NCBI GenBank assembly: GCA_920105625.2
Contig: OV050030.1
Coordinates: 185,789,387 to 185,853,386 of the forward strand
Length of the DNA stretch: 64,000 nt
Reading direction: 5' to 3'
Origin: Clusia tigrina
Taxonomy: Eukaryota > Arthropoda > Insecta > Diptera > Clusiidae
Below, piece after piece: positions 9,609-20,994 of this stretch. A program made the translations under genes and the position numbers. Under the pieces are notes generated by a model. The model saw only the letters and a list, made by a program, of their open reading frames with translations. It did not search any database and was not told the DNA's origin. The stretch's first letter is position 1. The number at the start of each line of letters is the position of its first letter.

Positions 9609-10850
9609 ATGCAACAATTAGAGCAGTCTGGAGTCACGTATGCATACACTCTTGCATGCATACATGTAACATTACTAAATGCACTTGAAATGAAGTATGT
9701 GCAGCGTAAGCATAATAAACCAACAAGTAAACAACGTGTTTTTAATAAATGCTAACGTATGTTTCTTTTACTTTTAGTTTAATATGAATTGAACAATTAT
9801 TGAATGTAATTTAGAGTATATAAGAGAAGTATTGGACAGACATTGAAGAGACAGAAGAAAAACTGATCGAAAGTAATACACTTCTTTTCACTTCTATATT
9901 ATAGTACAAAAATATATCTGGCTGACTTTTTAGTCGCCGAATTATCTAAGTGCGCTAGCTTTAGCGCCATCATAATAATCAATTGAGCCCAGCATATATC
10001 AGATCGAGTTCACTCGCAGACCAACAGGTTAGGTTTCAATCCGCTACAGGGCGAACCGTACCTCCACAGTATACACTGAAATTAATTATGATTGTAAGGG
10101 GTTGGGGAATAAATACTCGAAGAGAAAATGATCTTTTAAAAATAAGCATTTTATAAATCAAGCAAGCATTGAACCTGCGACCCTCTGAATTTGAATTTAA
10201 TTTAATACAAACAAAGAAAATAATTATTTGTTCTCGTAATATAATAATCTTTAGGCCATACATGCAGTTTATGAAACAAAAAAAATTTGCACTTATGATC
10301 AAAACTAAATTAAAAAATGAGCACAAGCACACTTTGACCCGAGCGCAGCACTTTACAAATAACGAGGAAGGAAAATGTTACATTATATTATTTCATTGTG
10401 GGTAAAGGGCCTGGGACCACTCCCAAGTCCAAGGTAGTGAGAATAGAATTATGCCGATCGCGTAATGCATCCACAATCACACATATAAGTGACAAAGATT
10501 TTATAATATGGGTATAAGGGCCGCCAACAACAATATTCCAATTGCAATACAAACTACTAATTGGATGATGGACCATCGCCGCTGCAACCACCCAACCAAA
10601 CCTCGAAGAAAAAAGTTTTTGCATTTGGACTTCTCGCTGTCGATTTTTTTATTTGATTATGAAAATTGCGGATACCCACAGGAAGATGTTTCAACGACTA
10701 AAGTCAACAACCTTATACGAGTATAATTGACATTTCTAACTCCAGTGCCTAACTATTCGCATGTGAATATTTTTATCGTTAGCGTCGTCTTCAATGAATT
10801 ACAATCAGTGATTATTTTAAATAGCATACCGTCTAAATATACTACAAATC
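9609..10850. other. AT-rich noncoding region with LTR-like promoter features
   Basis: A TATA-like GTATATAAGAG lies at 9817-9827, and the sequence at 9604 (AGTTAAATGC) resembles errantivirus LTR starts, but no second LTR is visible. Minus-strand GCAGGTTCAATGCTTGC at about 10157-10173 can fold as a tRNA T-arm, with no D-arm or anticodon arm nearby. Short frames at 10388-10624 (-) and 10508-10726 (+) have no recognisable domain. Confidence 0.25.
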
Positions 10851-12010
10851 ACCTTAAGGCTTATATTGTGGCCATGAAAATTCCCTCCGTTGCAGATACG
10901 GTTTTTTAAATATATGCGGCATGTGTCTTCATATCGTTTTGCCACTTGTATGGCTTTGATTACTGCTGTTTTCTTATTAAACAAAGCCTCACCTCATTCA
11001 CTTTAAAAGATTCCGCATCGAAAGCATTCCTTTTCCATGAGATCTGCTGTACCTTTTGCAAGCAGATGTGCCGGAATTTTCCCCTGTTCACATCCATCAT
11101 GTGGTCACTATGTGTGTAAACCACACTTCCTTGTTCACTTCTCCGTCGCTCTGTCCACGTTGCCCAAATCTATGATCGACCTTCCCTTACCGTCTCGAAT
11201 GTATAGCATCCTGGTTGGTTAGAACGATTAGTCCCATAGTAGCATATGCCTACTCAACTATCTTTTCTCTCTGGTTAATTTGCTCCTTTCTCCGTCTATC
11301 GTATCGTCCATCCCTCTTTGCCCAGCTCCTGGACCTCCGTACTAGTTTCCCAGCCCAAATAATATTAGCATATGGTGCATTTTTGTATTTTCACTTTTAG
11401 TGGCAATAATAATTGCATCTCTCCTTGGGTAAATTTCTTTATGCTTCTGCTTTTTTTTTTGTTTTTCGTTAAACCCTTATCAATGCTTCCTTATCAACTG
11501 ACACTTCTATTGGTTTCTGGATATTTATGGTTCTGATTACTTGCCTCTTCCGTACTCCTTAGGACTAGACTTTATTCTCATCCGTTTAGCAGACGGTGTG
11601 CCTTTCAAGGTAGCATTTGTCTGAGTGGCGTAAATTGTTACTGCTGCTGCTATGGTCGTTGAATTAACACCAAACCTCTGTCACTTCTCCTCCTTATCCA
11701 ACTGTATCAGCAGCTTCGGTTTGTAGATGCTTAATTATATTGCACAATCTTATAACATCCTTGTGCATGTTCCTTTCTGAGTTGCAGTACCGCATGAGCT
11801 CGTCAATTTCTCGCCCAAGAGCCATCATCGGCACTATTATCTAATGTGGAACTTCCTCAACGATTCTTCCGTTTTTTGCCATCGACTTCATCGGCGTCTT
11901 TCTACTGCCCATTTCTTCTGTACTAAAGATTCCAGATCTGTAGATTTCGGGATTCCCGTGTCAGAATCTCTCGGGCATTCAGTTGTTTTCAGCATAATCT
12001 ATGCACTACC
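10850..12010 (-). mobile_element. Highly decayed non-LTR retrotransposon (ORF1 tail and endonuclease relic)
   Basis: Read on the minus strand, 11210-11166 encodes LYIRDGKGRSIIDL, which matches the end of apurinic-type endonuclease domains in R1/Jockey elements. Downstream fragments in other frames include a diverged YTHS-D-H-like block near 11120 and a WK.-FD..SF block near 11035. About 600 bp upstream (11840-11740) a fragment reads MALGREIDELMRYCNSERN then HKDVIRLCN, like the conserved middle of R1-clade ORF1. The missing sequence between them implies a large deletion. Every frame is broken many times. Boundaries are estimates. Confidence 0.5.
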
Positions 12011-13495
12011 TTGAAAGGCAACGGGGTATTCTCGTTGCAATTTATAGTTGCTTCAGGTCATCTTTAATACAAATAAATTATTCATCGCAATGGAATCCCA
12101 TCAAAGTTATTATCCTGATCCAAATGTGCAGTCTTATTCAGAACCCCATGGTTTTCTATGTTAAAGCACAGAGACTGTTACGGTTTTACCAGGACGGGGA
12201 CAGCAGCTGCAATATCTGAACCGCAATTTCACTGGAATTTTACTCCACACTTACTAAGAGGCCAGTCACAACAACTACCACCTCTCCTCCGGTGTCATCG
12301 CTGGATTACTTGTCGCTCACTCTGGCTAATAATCACCTAGTGCTGGTACACTATTGCCCGGGGATGCCACGAGGAGGTTGTGAGTCTTCTGCGTAACGTC
12401 TTCTGGTTCTGGGTATCGTCTTATAGTTGTGATATATACTTTGTTCGGGGACATTCACAATGGTGATAATGAATACACCCTAAATAACCCATTCTACTAT
12501 AATCAAATTGCATTTCGTGGGATTAAGCGAGGGTTATTGCTGCGCTATTCGCTGTAGTATAGTTTCTCGATTTATGTTCACAAAGGTTTTTTGTAGCTAT
12601 TAATACGTCTTCTATATATATAATCAACCTAGGAATTTTACTTTGCATTGGATTTCATTAAATATCTGTAAATTATGGCATTCAGGCAAAAATAGTGCAT
12701 AAGAGGCCATTTCCCTATATAGTCTTGTGGGACGCAACCCTATTTAATCAGGCTAATCGGACTATCGGATTCGGAAAAGAAACTTTACACTTTTCACCAT
12801 ATCAACACTAACTGAAATTCTCATTAAAGTTAAGGTATCAATAGCATCTGCTTCAAATAAGAATGGTAATAGCCTGTTTGACTTCGGAGTTCTGCAGTAC
12901 CTTCTTTCGATTCGGGCAAGAGTAAAAATCATCCCCAGTCTTGTAATTTTTGAAGCAAGACTCAACTGGATGTAAGAAAAATGGACAGTTTAATCTAACG
13001 GAAATACAATGAGAAGTATTGTAGAAGCGAGGTATAGGACTCTCAAACGATATAGCCGTTTACTTTTTTGGGGTTGCGTGATTTCGTGTAATGGTAAGGT
13101 TGTACCAACACCTATTTGTAAGCTTTTTAACATCCCTAAATGTATGCTGTCATATGATCAAAGTTGAGGTGGGTATGTTAGTTCCCATTCTTTCGATACT
13201 GGTCGATAAGCTCTATTTTACTAATATCGATTCTTCACACTGAATATCAGATATATATGCAATCATTCTTCTTGCTGGTGCCAAAGACCCTGTATAGAAA
13301 TCAGCATATATTGGATCGGGAAGCAGTTCGTAGTTTTTTTTCTCGATAGATGGTGTCATTTGCAAATAACTCAGGAAGCCCAGCTCAGGACACGTTGGAA
13401 AAGTGACATTTCCAGCGTCACTTTGAGTGTATACACATCCACATTATGCAATGGTCATAAAGTGGCTTGTTTTTGAAATTGCGCTATATTTTACA
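12011..13495. other. No recognisable feature
   Basis: Short frames occur on both strands (for example 12965-12762 minus, 67 codons), but none shows a motif I can place. Composition is AT-rich. It probably consists of old TE sequence. Confidence 0.3.
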
Positions 13496-13499
13496 ATAT

Positions 13500-14315
13500 T
13501 ATTAAGACAATTGGAAGAACGCTGTGCAGGCTTGTGAAAAAATTTTGGATGTATACTGTGAAGGTTCTTTATCAAAATCTGCTGCATGGAAATGGTACGC
13601 TTACTTTCGTTTGGGGAATTTGGATGTAAAAGATAAGTCACGCTCCAATCAATGAAAAATCAGATGAAATTCTTGAAAAGTCCCAGCAAAATTACCATAT
13701 CAGCAGTGTCCATACAATTATGGAGCTAGGTATTGACCACAAAACCATTTTGAGACATTGACACAAAGCTGACTACAAAAAGAAACTCGATGTATGGCTT
13801 CGTCATGAGTTAAGCTCGAAAAACATGCTAGACCGAATGTGATGCACTGCTGAAACACAATGAATCAAAATATATAAAATGGTAAATAATCGGTGATTAA
13901 GAATGGGTCACGTACCACAATCGGAAGCGTCAAAAATCATGGACAAGGGACGTGAGCCATCACAAGCTGTGCTACTTACAGTTGAACGATTCATTATCAA
14001 CTCTACTGTGGACAACTAGAGAGATTACACCAAGCAATTTAAAGAAAACGTCCCGAATTGAATAATTGGAAAGGTGTTGTCTTCTATCATGACAACGACC
14101 ACACACTTTTTGATGACCCGTTAAAAAATTCGAGAGATTGACTATCATTCCCTCCGATCCCTCCAGGACTATCTCAATAGAATTAAGCTCCTCTCAAAAG
14201 AAGTCTGCGAAAACCATTTGATTCAGTTTTTCAACGAGAAACTACAGAAGTTCTTCCCCGATTGCATCATGGCACTATCCGAAAATGGCAATATATTGTC
14301 AGCGAATTGCCTGAC
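13500..14315 (+). pseudogene. mariner-like transposase relic
   Basis: Pieces of a mariner transposase follow in order through many stops and frame changes. An N-terminal block, ILDVYCEGSLSKSAAWKWY then FRLGNLDVKDKSRS, is the helix-turn-helix and linker. Weak middle pieces include LDVWLRHELS. A C-terminal block DYHSLRSLQDYLN leads to a final segment with FFNEKLQKFFPDCI. It would have catalysed TA-targeted cut-and-paste transposition. It is much older than the mariner copies at 2241 and 51889 and is not obviously the same family. No terminal inverted repeats could be found. Confidence 0.7.
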
Positions 14316-14610
14316 CATAGCGTCATCATACATTGTCGTATCAATTTCTTATACCAATTTAGAATTTCTTATCCCATGTTTACACGAGATTATCTGCATT
14401 TGATTGATTTGGGCACTAATCCAATATTAAAATGGTGGATTTGTCATACAATGAAAATCTACAAAATAATCTGGATTTAAAGAAACTCTAACAAAATATA
14501 TGTATACCTTCTCTGTGCAACCCTGTGAAATCGACATATAATCGGCATATATAACAATGTCAGAAAAATTAAATAAAAACAAACAAAAAATGGAACGTGA
14601 AGGTGCAAAT
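14316..14610. other. AT-rich spacer
   Basis: Nothing recognisable. It may include the 3' flank of the mariner relic and ends at the T-run marking the Jockey tail. Confidence 0.3.
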
Positions 14611-14766
14611 TTTTTTTTCTGTTTCTATTTATTTACCGAATCTTTTTTTGTTAAGGAACTAACAGTAATTTCTCTAAGATTACAAGACTACATTTATATA
14701 TCTAGGTAATATCCTCAGCCACTGCATCGAATATTTGGTGTTTCCACAGCATGTAATAAGATGTCA

Positions 14767-17268
14767 TTAATTCAGGTCTAAGGTATATGTCGTTTTGAGG
14801 TGTCTTGTAGAGGGAAGCTTTAGTAGGTTCCTCGGCAAGCAGTTTGGGTGATTTTCCAATTTAAGAGCGTAGGTTTTGTAGGTGTTCACTATTTCATTTT
14901 CAATCGTGGGTATATTCAGGTTACGGTGGATGTTTATGTTCCTCAGGTACCATGGAGCACCGATCATTACCAAAATTTTTTATTGGTGGCGTTGAAGTTT
15001 CTCTCTGTTTGACGGACACGCGGTGCCCCACAATTGAATCCTATATGTCCATAATGGCTCAATGACACTAGTATAAGTTAGTACCTTAGCCAGTTCAAGG
15101 TAGCCAGTTCAAGGTATGGAGTTTGAATTTGATCTGAGCACACTTTGAGTCAATGTGTTTAGTCCAGGTTAATCGTCTGTCTAAGTGGATTCCCAGGTAC
15201 TTTATGTCAGAGCGTTGTGGAATGTTTTGACCATTAATACGAATAGGGGGCACGTGTCCTTCCTTAAGGTGAATGTTAGGTGTGCACATTTAGCATCGTT
15301 GACCTTTATTCTCCATTTGATAAGCCACTGTTCAATAGACAGTAAGTGGCTCTGTAGCCATTGCGAAGATTCAAGATGGGAGCTGTTTGTACTCAGCATG
15401 CCGGTATCATCGGCAAATGTGAATATAGCCGTGTGATCGGAAGTTGGCATGCCAGCTGTAAAAACCAAGTACAGCAGTAGTCCAAGCACACTGTCTTTAC
15501 GGACTCCTGCTTTGATATCAAAGTATTCGGATGTAGAGTTACCTTGGCTTACAATGAATTTTCTCCCTTTAATGTAGGTTTCAAATAGTGTGTGAAATTT
15601 CTTGGGAAGAATTTCTTTAAGTTTATATATGAGCCCTTTATGCCACACCTCCTGCTTCCGTAATGTCAAGGTATACAGCAGAGCAGTATTTATTTTATTC
15701 GAATGCTGAGCATATAACTCTTACTATGCTATACATTTGCTCTATCGAACCATGCTTTTCCATGTTTTTATTTAAATACTGTAAGACCTGCAGATGAACT
15801 ACTTTTTCGAAGATTTTAGATAAGGTGGGCAGTAGACTGATAGGTCTATAGGAACAAACCTGTGTAACATACTTTCCTGCTTCGGGATCATTATTATCTT
15901 CGAAATCTTCCAGCATTGAGGATAGTGCCCAGTGCGTAAAGTAGCGTTGAATACTGTGACTAAGTGAGACACAGCTATATTGGGTAATTCTTTTATCAGG
16001 TTTGCTGATATCTGATCCATTCCTGCTGCTTTTTTAAGATTTAAGTCTTTAATGATGTTATTTGCCTCCTTGCATGAAGTTTTCAGGGGCTCACTGTTTC
16101 CACTACTCAGTATTTCAGGAGGTTCAAACGATATATTGTGGGGATTTGGACAGAAGACATTACTCAGGTGATGTGCGAAGGCAGCGCATTTTTCATGATC
16201 GCTTTTAGTCCAAGTGCCATTATCTTTTCGAAGTGGTGACTTATGTTGTATTGGACCTTTGAACTTCTTAGTAGCACGCCACAATGAATACTCATTGTCG
16301 CCATGAGGACATAGGCTTCGAAAATAGTCTGCAACTGATTTTTGGTGTTTCTGCTTCAATATATTTTTTTGTTTACGGGTGCAAGACGCGAGTTCACTCT
16401 TCAATTTTTCTGACCGATGATTTTGCCATTCTCTTCTAAGACGTCGCTTTTCTTTAACCAGTTTTTCCACATCACTAGGACGGTACAATAGGGAAGCTTT
16501 TTGTGTTACGGGTGTGGTGGATAAATATGTGGCTTCCTTTAAAACATTTACCAGGTCATTCAAGGTTTTCGATGTCACGATCATTTTGTAGGGAGGCTTT
16601 ATAGTTAATGTGAGTATTATAAATTTTTTGTATTTAAGCCAGTCAGCATCTATTTGTCAGGTGAACAGAGTTGGAGTTTGGAGACACTGATGAGGTTTTC
16701 AGATGAATGAAGGTTGGCGAGTGGTCAGACGAAAGATCAAACGAAGTCTCAGCTGTAATGATTCCTTTTTTATGTTTCTAAGCACACCGAAGTCTATGAG
16801 GTCTGGTCTTTTGTTGATATCAGACGGCCAGTAGGTTGGCTCCCCGGTTGATATAACCTCTAGACTCAAGGTACTTATGGCATCATAAAGTTGTCTACCT
16901 TTCGCTGAGACAATGTGGGAACCCCAGAATGAATGCTTTGCATTGAAATCACCGGCTACAATGAACTTCTTTCCGAGTGATTTAAAAAAGCGTTAGAAGG
17001 ATATAGACTTAATTGAAAATCTTGGTGGACAGTAGATGGCGGATATGGTGATATTTCCTTATAATAGTTTGATGTTAGCTGCTTGCAGGTAGACTTCGCT
17101 GACGTCTTCAAGGACTACATGCTTAATTCTACTACGTATAAGTATTCCACTTCCTCCAGATATTAGCATTATATCTATTTGTTGAGCTGTCAGAAAGTCA
17201 GCCAGTTCTAATTTATGGTTCGTAAGACCGTTTGTGTTCCAAAAGCATAATTTCAACGATAAATTCAT
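14767..17268 (-). pseudogene. Jockey-clade ORF2: endonuclease and reverse transcriptase
   Basis: The endonuclease opens LSLKLCFWNTNGLTNHKLEL. A small deletion then removes the Glu of the ISET motif (reading MLISGGSG). Later FIVAGDFNAKHSFWGS and SSDHSP are retained in other frames. The linker and early RT (16584-15799) include KAAGMDQISANLIKELPN. The palm motif FADDTGML lies in frame 15669-15202, and GVRKDSVLG replaces GVPQGSVLG. The end has APWYLRNINIHRNLNIPT and LENHPN, signature of the clade's C-terminus. Without the endonuclease Glu and with several frameshifts it cannot act. ORF2 would otherwise nick DNA and prime reverse transcription there. Confidence 0.8.
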
Positions 17269-18335
17269 ACCGATTTGAGGATGAACGATTTCTCCACTCG
17301 ATTGCGTACACTGAGTAGCCTCTATAATTTGCCGTATGGTTACTTCCGCAATTATAGCATTGTTTCACTGTGTGATCTCCCTTTTTTATCGCAATCTTTA
17401 GACGCATGTATATTTCCACATATCACACAGACCGCACGTAGACTACAGTATTAGTAGTGTCCATATTCCTGACAGCTATGGAACTATACCGGACCAGTTT
17501 TCTAGGCTCTTCTACAGTAATTTTACGTTGTATCAGATACTTTAATGTGTATATTGGGTGAGATTCACCTTTTTCCAATTTAATTTTCTGTAGTTCAAGT
17601 TTTACCTTAAATAAGGGCTGCGGCACTTTGTTACGAGTCCGTATGCTGAAAACGGATTTGACCGCATATCCCTCATCATTTAGAGAAGCTGGAATTTCTT
17701 CAATGCCAACAGAATGCTCTGTGCCTTTGATGACAACTGTTAACCCTTTGGCAGACTTCATTGGATAAGTATAGTAGTTTTTTTTACTAGAATCGAAATC
17801 TTTTATCAAGTTACGAAAATTGCCTACTTCATAAATTTGAATCTTGGTCTCATGTATGGTCCCTTTTAACAGAGGAATAACATGAAATTGTCCACTACCT
17901 ACAAGGACTTCCAGACGCCTAACTAAGGTGGTTGAATTTTGTTCTCTTAAATATATATAGGAGGTTTCGCAGTCTTTACCGGCTTGACTGGCTCTTCATC
18001 TTTATCAGTTAAGAGAGCAAACGGTTTGAGTTGACAATATCCACACCCGCAAATTTTTTTCATTGATTTCCTGGCAATATTGGTTTCGGGCTTCTCTGTC
18101 TTTTTGTGACTGTGATGTAACGATCGACAACGGTTTGAATTTTATTTGTGCTCGTATCATATGTCAAATAGTAGCTCAGTGAATGTGACCGGGTGCGTAC
18201 AATACCTAAAGGTATAGCAAATAAAGAGGAGTTACTTATCGGCTCTCCTGATGTCTCTGCAGTTTCATTCGTTGTAAAGTTGAGTTGTACAAGGTCCTTA
18301 CCATTAATTGTTTCTGTTTTATTTTTTGATTCCAA
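17213..18335 (-). pseudogene. Jockey-clade ORF1 (Gag-like, PRE_C2HC type)
   Basis: The N-terminal part (18335-18060) is polar and unstructured. After a gap with stops, frame 17809-17423 encodes YYTYPMKSAKGLTVVIKG then EEIPASLNDEGYAVKSV and PLFKVKLELQ, which is the PRE_C2HC region typical of Jockey Gag. The following frame has one recognisable CCHC knuckle start, QCYNCGSNHTANY. The protein would package element RNA and act at chromosome ends or insertion sites. The last knuckles are damaged. It overlaps ORF2 slightly at its end. Confidence 0.75.
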
Positions 18336-18460
18336 GTTTTCGTCGACGTTTTGGTGTTTAGTGTTTTTTTATTTGATTTTGTGTTTTCCATTTGATTCCC
18401 ACGAGTGTAGGGGATTTGTATGTCCACCACATCATAGCCCCCGATAATGTGGCAAGGTCA

Positions 18461-18886
18461 TAATTCCACTCCGAGGCGACCAGATAACGGAGAGGCTCCG
18501 TTCAAATACATCTTTCGTATCCGTCCGCTGCAAAAAGATTCGACGGTACGTAACACCGCGGATTAAGGGAGTGCTTTCAGTTTGCACCACTTTGCACAAG
18601 GTGCAAAGTAAGTAAACATTTATTTAACAAATTATATAATATAAATTTAATATTTACTTCCAGAAACAAGAGTTCAAAGTCGAGCAGCGATGAGGAGTTG
18701 ATGTTCTTGGAGCTGTGGGAAACCCAGTGTTTAGCTTGGGTGTTTTATGGAAAATTAAGACTTATTTTTTTGCAATTTTTCAATATACAGTCTTGTTAAA
18801 TGAGAACTTAAAAACGTCAAAACACATTAAAAATTCCTCCTCCTTTACAGTAAAGACATTAATTAAAAATATTTCACTAATTTCTG
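18461..18886 (+). other. Region with a possible intron, no assigned gene
   Basis: A GT-AG-like segment (GTAAGTAAAC at 18608 to TTTACTTCCAG near 18663) lies upstream of the frame at 18887. It could be an intron of the same transposase-like gene. The flanking putative exons show no domain. Confidence 0.2.
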
Positions 18887-19402
18887 ATGATAAACTGTAA
18901 AAAGCCATTTGAAACACTTCTCGTCGCAAAACATACATATGTACAACACATGCAAAAGACAGGAGTGGCATTAAACCGTTTTTGCGTAACTCAAACTAGC
19001 GCCAACCACGAAGAAGTATTTCAGGAATTGGACTTCATAGCATATAACGGTTTAGTGAATCTAGCCGGATATATTTGCCACAAGATGAAAGACGAGGTGC
19101 CTAATATTATGGTCATGGCAAACGAGAACAGAAGCTACACGTGGGTAGACGAAGAATTGATGGTTGCAATAACTAATTTGGAACAATTTTTTGTAGGTAT
19201 TAATAGAGTCGGTTTCCTTATTACAATTGACTTCTTGAAGAAGCATATACAGCAAGCTTCTAAGGTAAATTGCCACATTAAGGTTAAGAAGTTATACTTC
19301 CGAGACAGAATATTCTTTCCAATAAGAAAACTTAACAAATACAATCTACAAAATTTATACAAAATTAGTGGTAAACAGTCAAATGAAATATTCTGTATTT
19401 AA
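18887..19402 (+). pseudogene. Possible C-terminal fragment of a P-element/THAP9-like transposase
   Basis: The 171-codon frame includes NGLVNLAGYICHKMKDEVPN, then YTWVDEELMVAITNLEQF, and near the end HIKVKKLYFRDRIFFPIRKL followed by NK. The order (ValAla/LeuAla-Gly-Tyr-Ile block, Trp-containing spacer, then an Arg-rich xFFRxRxxxRxRxLNK end) resembles the C-terminal region of P-type transposases as I recall them. There is no catalytic DDE, no THAP domain and no inverted repeat in view. An AATAAA signal follows at about 19414. The Met at 18887 is just the first in the frame. It could be another cut-and-paste transposase family. Confidence 0.35.
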
Positions 19403-20251
19403 TGTATGTATCTTAATAAAATAGCAAGCTTTTAAAATTTAAAATCTTTATTTATCTATTGTAAATATCTTTATTTATCTACTATATTTATCTACTGTAA
19501 ATATCATGTTTGAACATAAATATATATAAAAAGAACTAAAATTATAAAAAAGTACATATGTATGTACGTGTGTTTTTCAATTCCCTTCATAAGTGTTTCT
19601 TTAACTTTTCCATTGTCGCACCAAATCACTAACTACCAACTTTCACGACACAAATTTAACTAAAAAATTCTGGATAAAGCAAAAATATTCATGCCAAATA
19701 AATTTAAATGTTTAATTTCACATTTATTTATATAAATACTATCATAAAATGCGATAAATATTAGAATTTTTAATATTAAACACATATGATCACATTCCTA
19801 AAAATCTATGCATTTCGGTTGTTCTCTCATTTCGTGTGTGCCTTATGACGACATGCGCAGAGAGAAGATATTTTCGTACCAGCATTGGCGACACGCATAA
19901 TGTAAGTGAATTTATTGTGTTTGTGTACAGCTTTTCCATATGTGAGTTGTCTATATTTTTTCAAAGTGGTGAATAAAAACACTGTTTTTGTTTACTATTT
20001 ATTGCTACGTTTAAATTAAACTTTTAGGAAGACCCTTTATTTTTATATTAAAATGAACTGCGAAACTTCTAAAAAAGAAGATAACAATAATATTATATTT
20101 CATCTAGAATGAAATAACTTAATTTACACTCTCTACCGTAAACAATTCATTAAGGAAATTGTTCCGTCGCCCCCCTTCCCTCAATGGCTAGTGGCACCTT
20201 ATCATGAATTCTATACTCATTGTCATCCGACGATATCAGATCACTTATTAT
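19403..20251. other. AT-rich region with minor repeats
   Basis: Imperfect repeats of CTTTATTTATCTA and CTGTAAATATC lie at 19445-19506. No gene is seen. The right edge is set by the first base that matches a BEL1 LTR (about 20252). Confidence 0.3.
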
Positions 20252-20341
20252 CGTCGGGTGTACTGCTTATTCAGCGTTCAAGAGCAGGCATTGGTAATGG
20301 GAATTGCTGATTGGACTTTTGCGTTGGAGTAGGTACAAACA
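20252..20341 (-). repeat. BEL1 3' LTR fragment (90 bp)
   Basis: It matches 33054-33143 and 40650-40739 with about five differences and ends at the same base (GGTACAAACA, plus strand). On the minus strand it begins TGTTTGTACC right after GGCGGGAGGA, a polypurine tract, as expected for a 3' LTR. The rest of the LTR is lost to the left. Confidence 0.8.
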
Positions 20342-20406
20342 TCCTCCCGCCTGTGGAGCATAGTCTCAACCTAGAAAGAGAGTCCTGTTTGGCTTTCGAA
20401 AGGCAT

Positions 20407-20757
20407 CTAGGTAATGGGGTCATCACCTGCTACTAGAGCAATTAGAAAGCATATGTATAGCAAGAATACTGACGAGAGTGACACAGATCGTCTCCGCTTA
20501 GCTGGTGTATGACTTATGCCGTCGTTGACATTTGTGGCTTCTTCTACTGGAACTGGCTTCTTATCAGGTTGTTCTACTGGATTACTTTCGGTAGACATGG
20601 GTAATGGCGCGAGTAAATGGACGTCTCTTCTGGTGAGGCCTGTTGAAGTTCGAATTTCCGCTACTCGCACTAGGCCGTCAGCACCAGGAAATGTTTGAGT
20701 TACTCGACCAAGCCGCCATTTAATAACTGGCAAGTTATCCTCCTTCATTAATACCAT
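20407..20757 (-). pseudogene. BEL1 pol C-terminus (DUF5641 type) with hydrophobic tail
   Basis: MVLMKEDNLPVIKWRLGRV and GLVRVAEIRT match the DUF5641-type domain that follows integrase in BEL/Pao Pol. The frame continues into a polar linker and then RRRSVSLSSVFLLYICFLI followed by ALVAGDDPIT. In BEL2 the same position starts an env-like protein, so this hydrophobic segment is probably the env signal peptide. The frame stops at 20407 and the polypurine tract comes about 50 bp later, so the env body is deleted. To the right the frame is cut by a gypsy LTR at 20763. Confidence 0.75.
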
Positions 20758-20762
20758 TGTAC

Positions 20763-20977
20763 TGTAACGACTCTTTTAATAGCTGGGGTAAGAACTCAGC
20801 GGCTTCCAGGGGTCATATACAGAAAATATAAAACAAAATCCTGCGAGTTAAATTTGTTTCGGTGTATTTATTTAAAATGCTGATTGCGGACTGCTTTAAT
20901 ATATTCCAGCCCTCTCTTTTTTTGCGCATTTTCTCGACTTTATAACTTTTTGTTGCCTACTTCTTTTCTTTTCAAAT
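20763..20977 (-). repeat. 3' LTR of the gypsy element
   Basis: The plus-strand start TGTAACGACTC is shared with the LTR at 45619. On the minus strand it shows TTATAAAG (TATA-like), AAATAAATA (polyadenylation-like) and ends GAGTCGTTACA. The right boundary near 20977 (TTTCA) is estimated from the alignment with the longer LTR. Confidence 0.7.
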
Positions 20978-20994
20978 TTGGAGCAAGTACTACT

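Larger units (their letters stand above)
14611..18460 (-). mobile_element. Jockey-clade non-LTR retrotransposon, nearly full length, decayed
   Basis: The element reads 5' to 3' on the minus strand: leader, ORF1 (18335-17213), ORF2 (17268-14767), short 3' UTR and an A-tail seen as a T-run at about 14609-14619 on the plus strand. About 3.85 kb is close to complete for the clade. Both frames carry several frameshifts and stops. The exact 5' end is estimated from where the leader ends near 18450. Confidence 0.8.

Noticed and set aside
10157..10173. tRNA gene (T-arm-like sequence, minus strand)
   Set aside because: Only the T-arm can be formed; no acceptor, D-arm or anticodon arm is found around it.
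18608..18670. Confident host-gene intron
   Set aside because: GT and AG boundaries are present, but neither flanking exon shows a recognisable protein, so no host gene can be supported.
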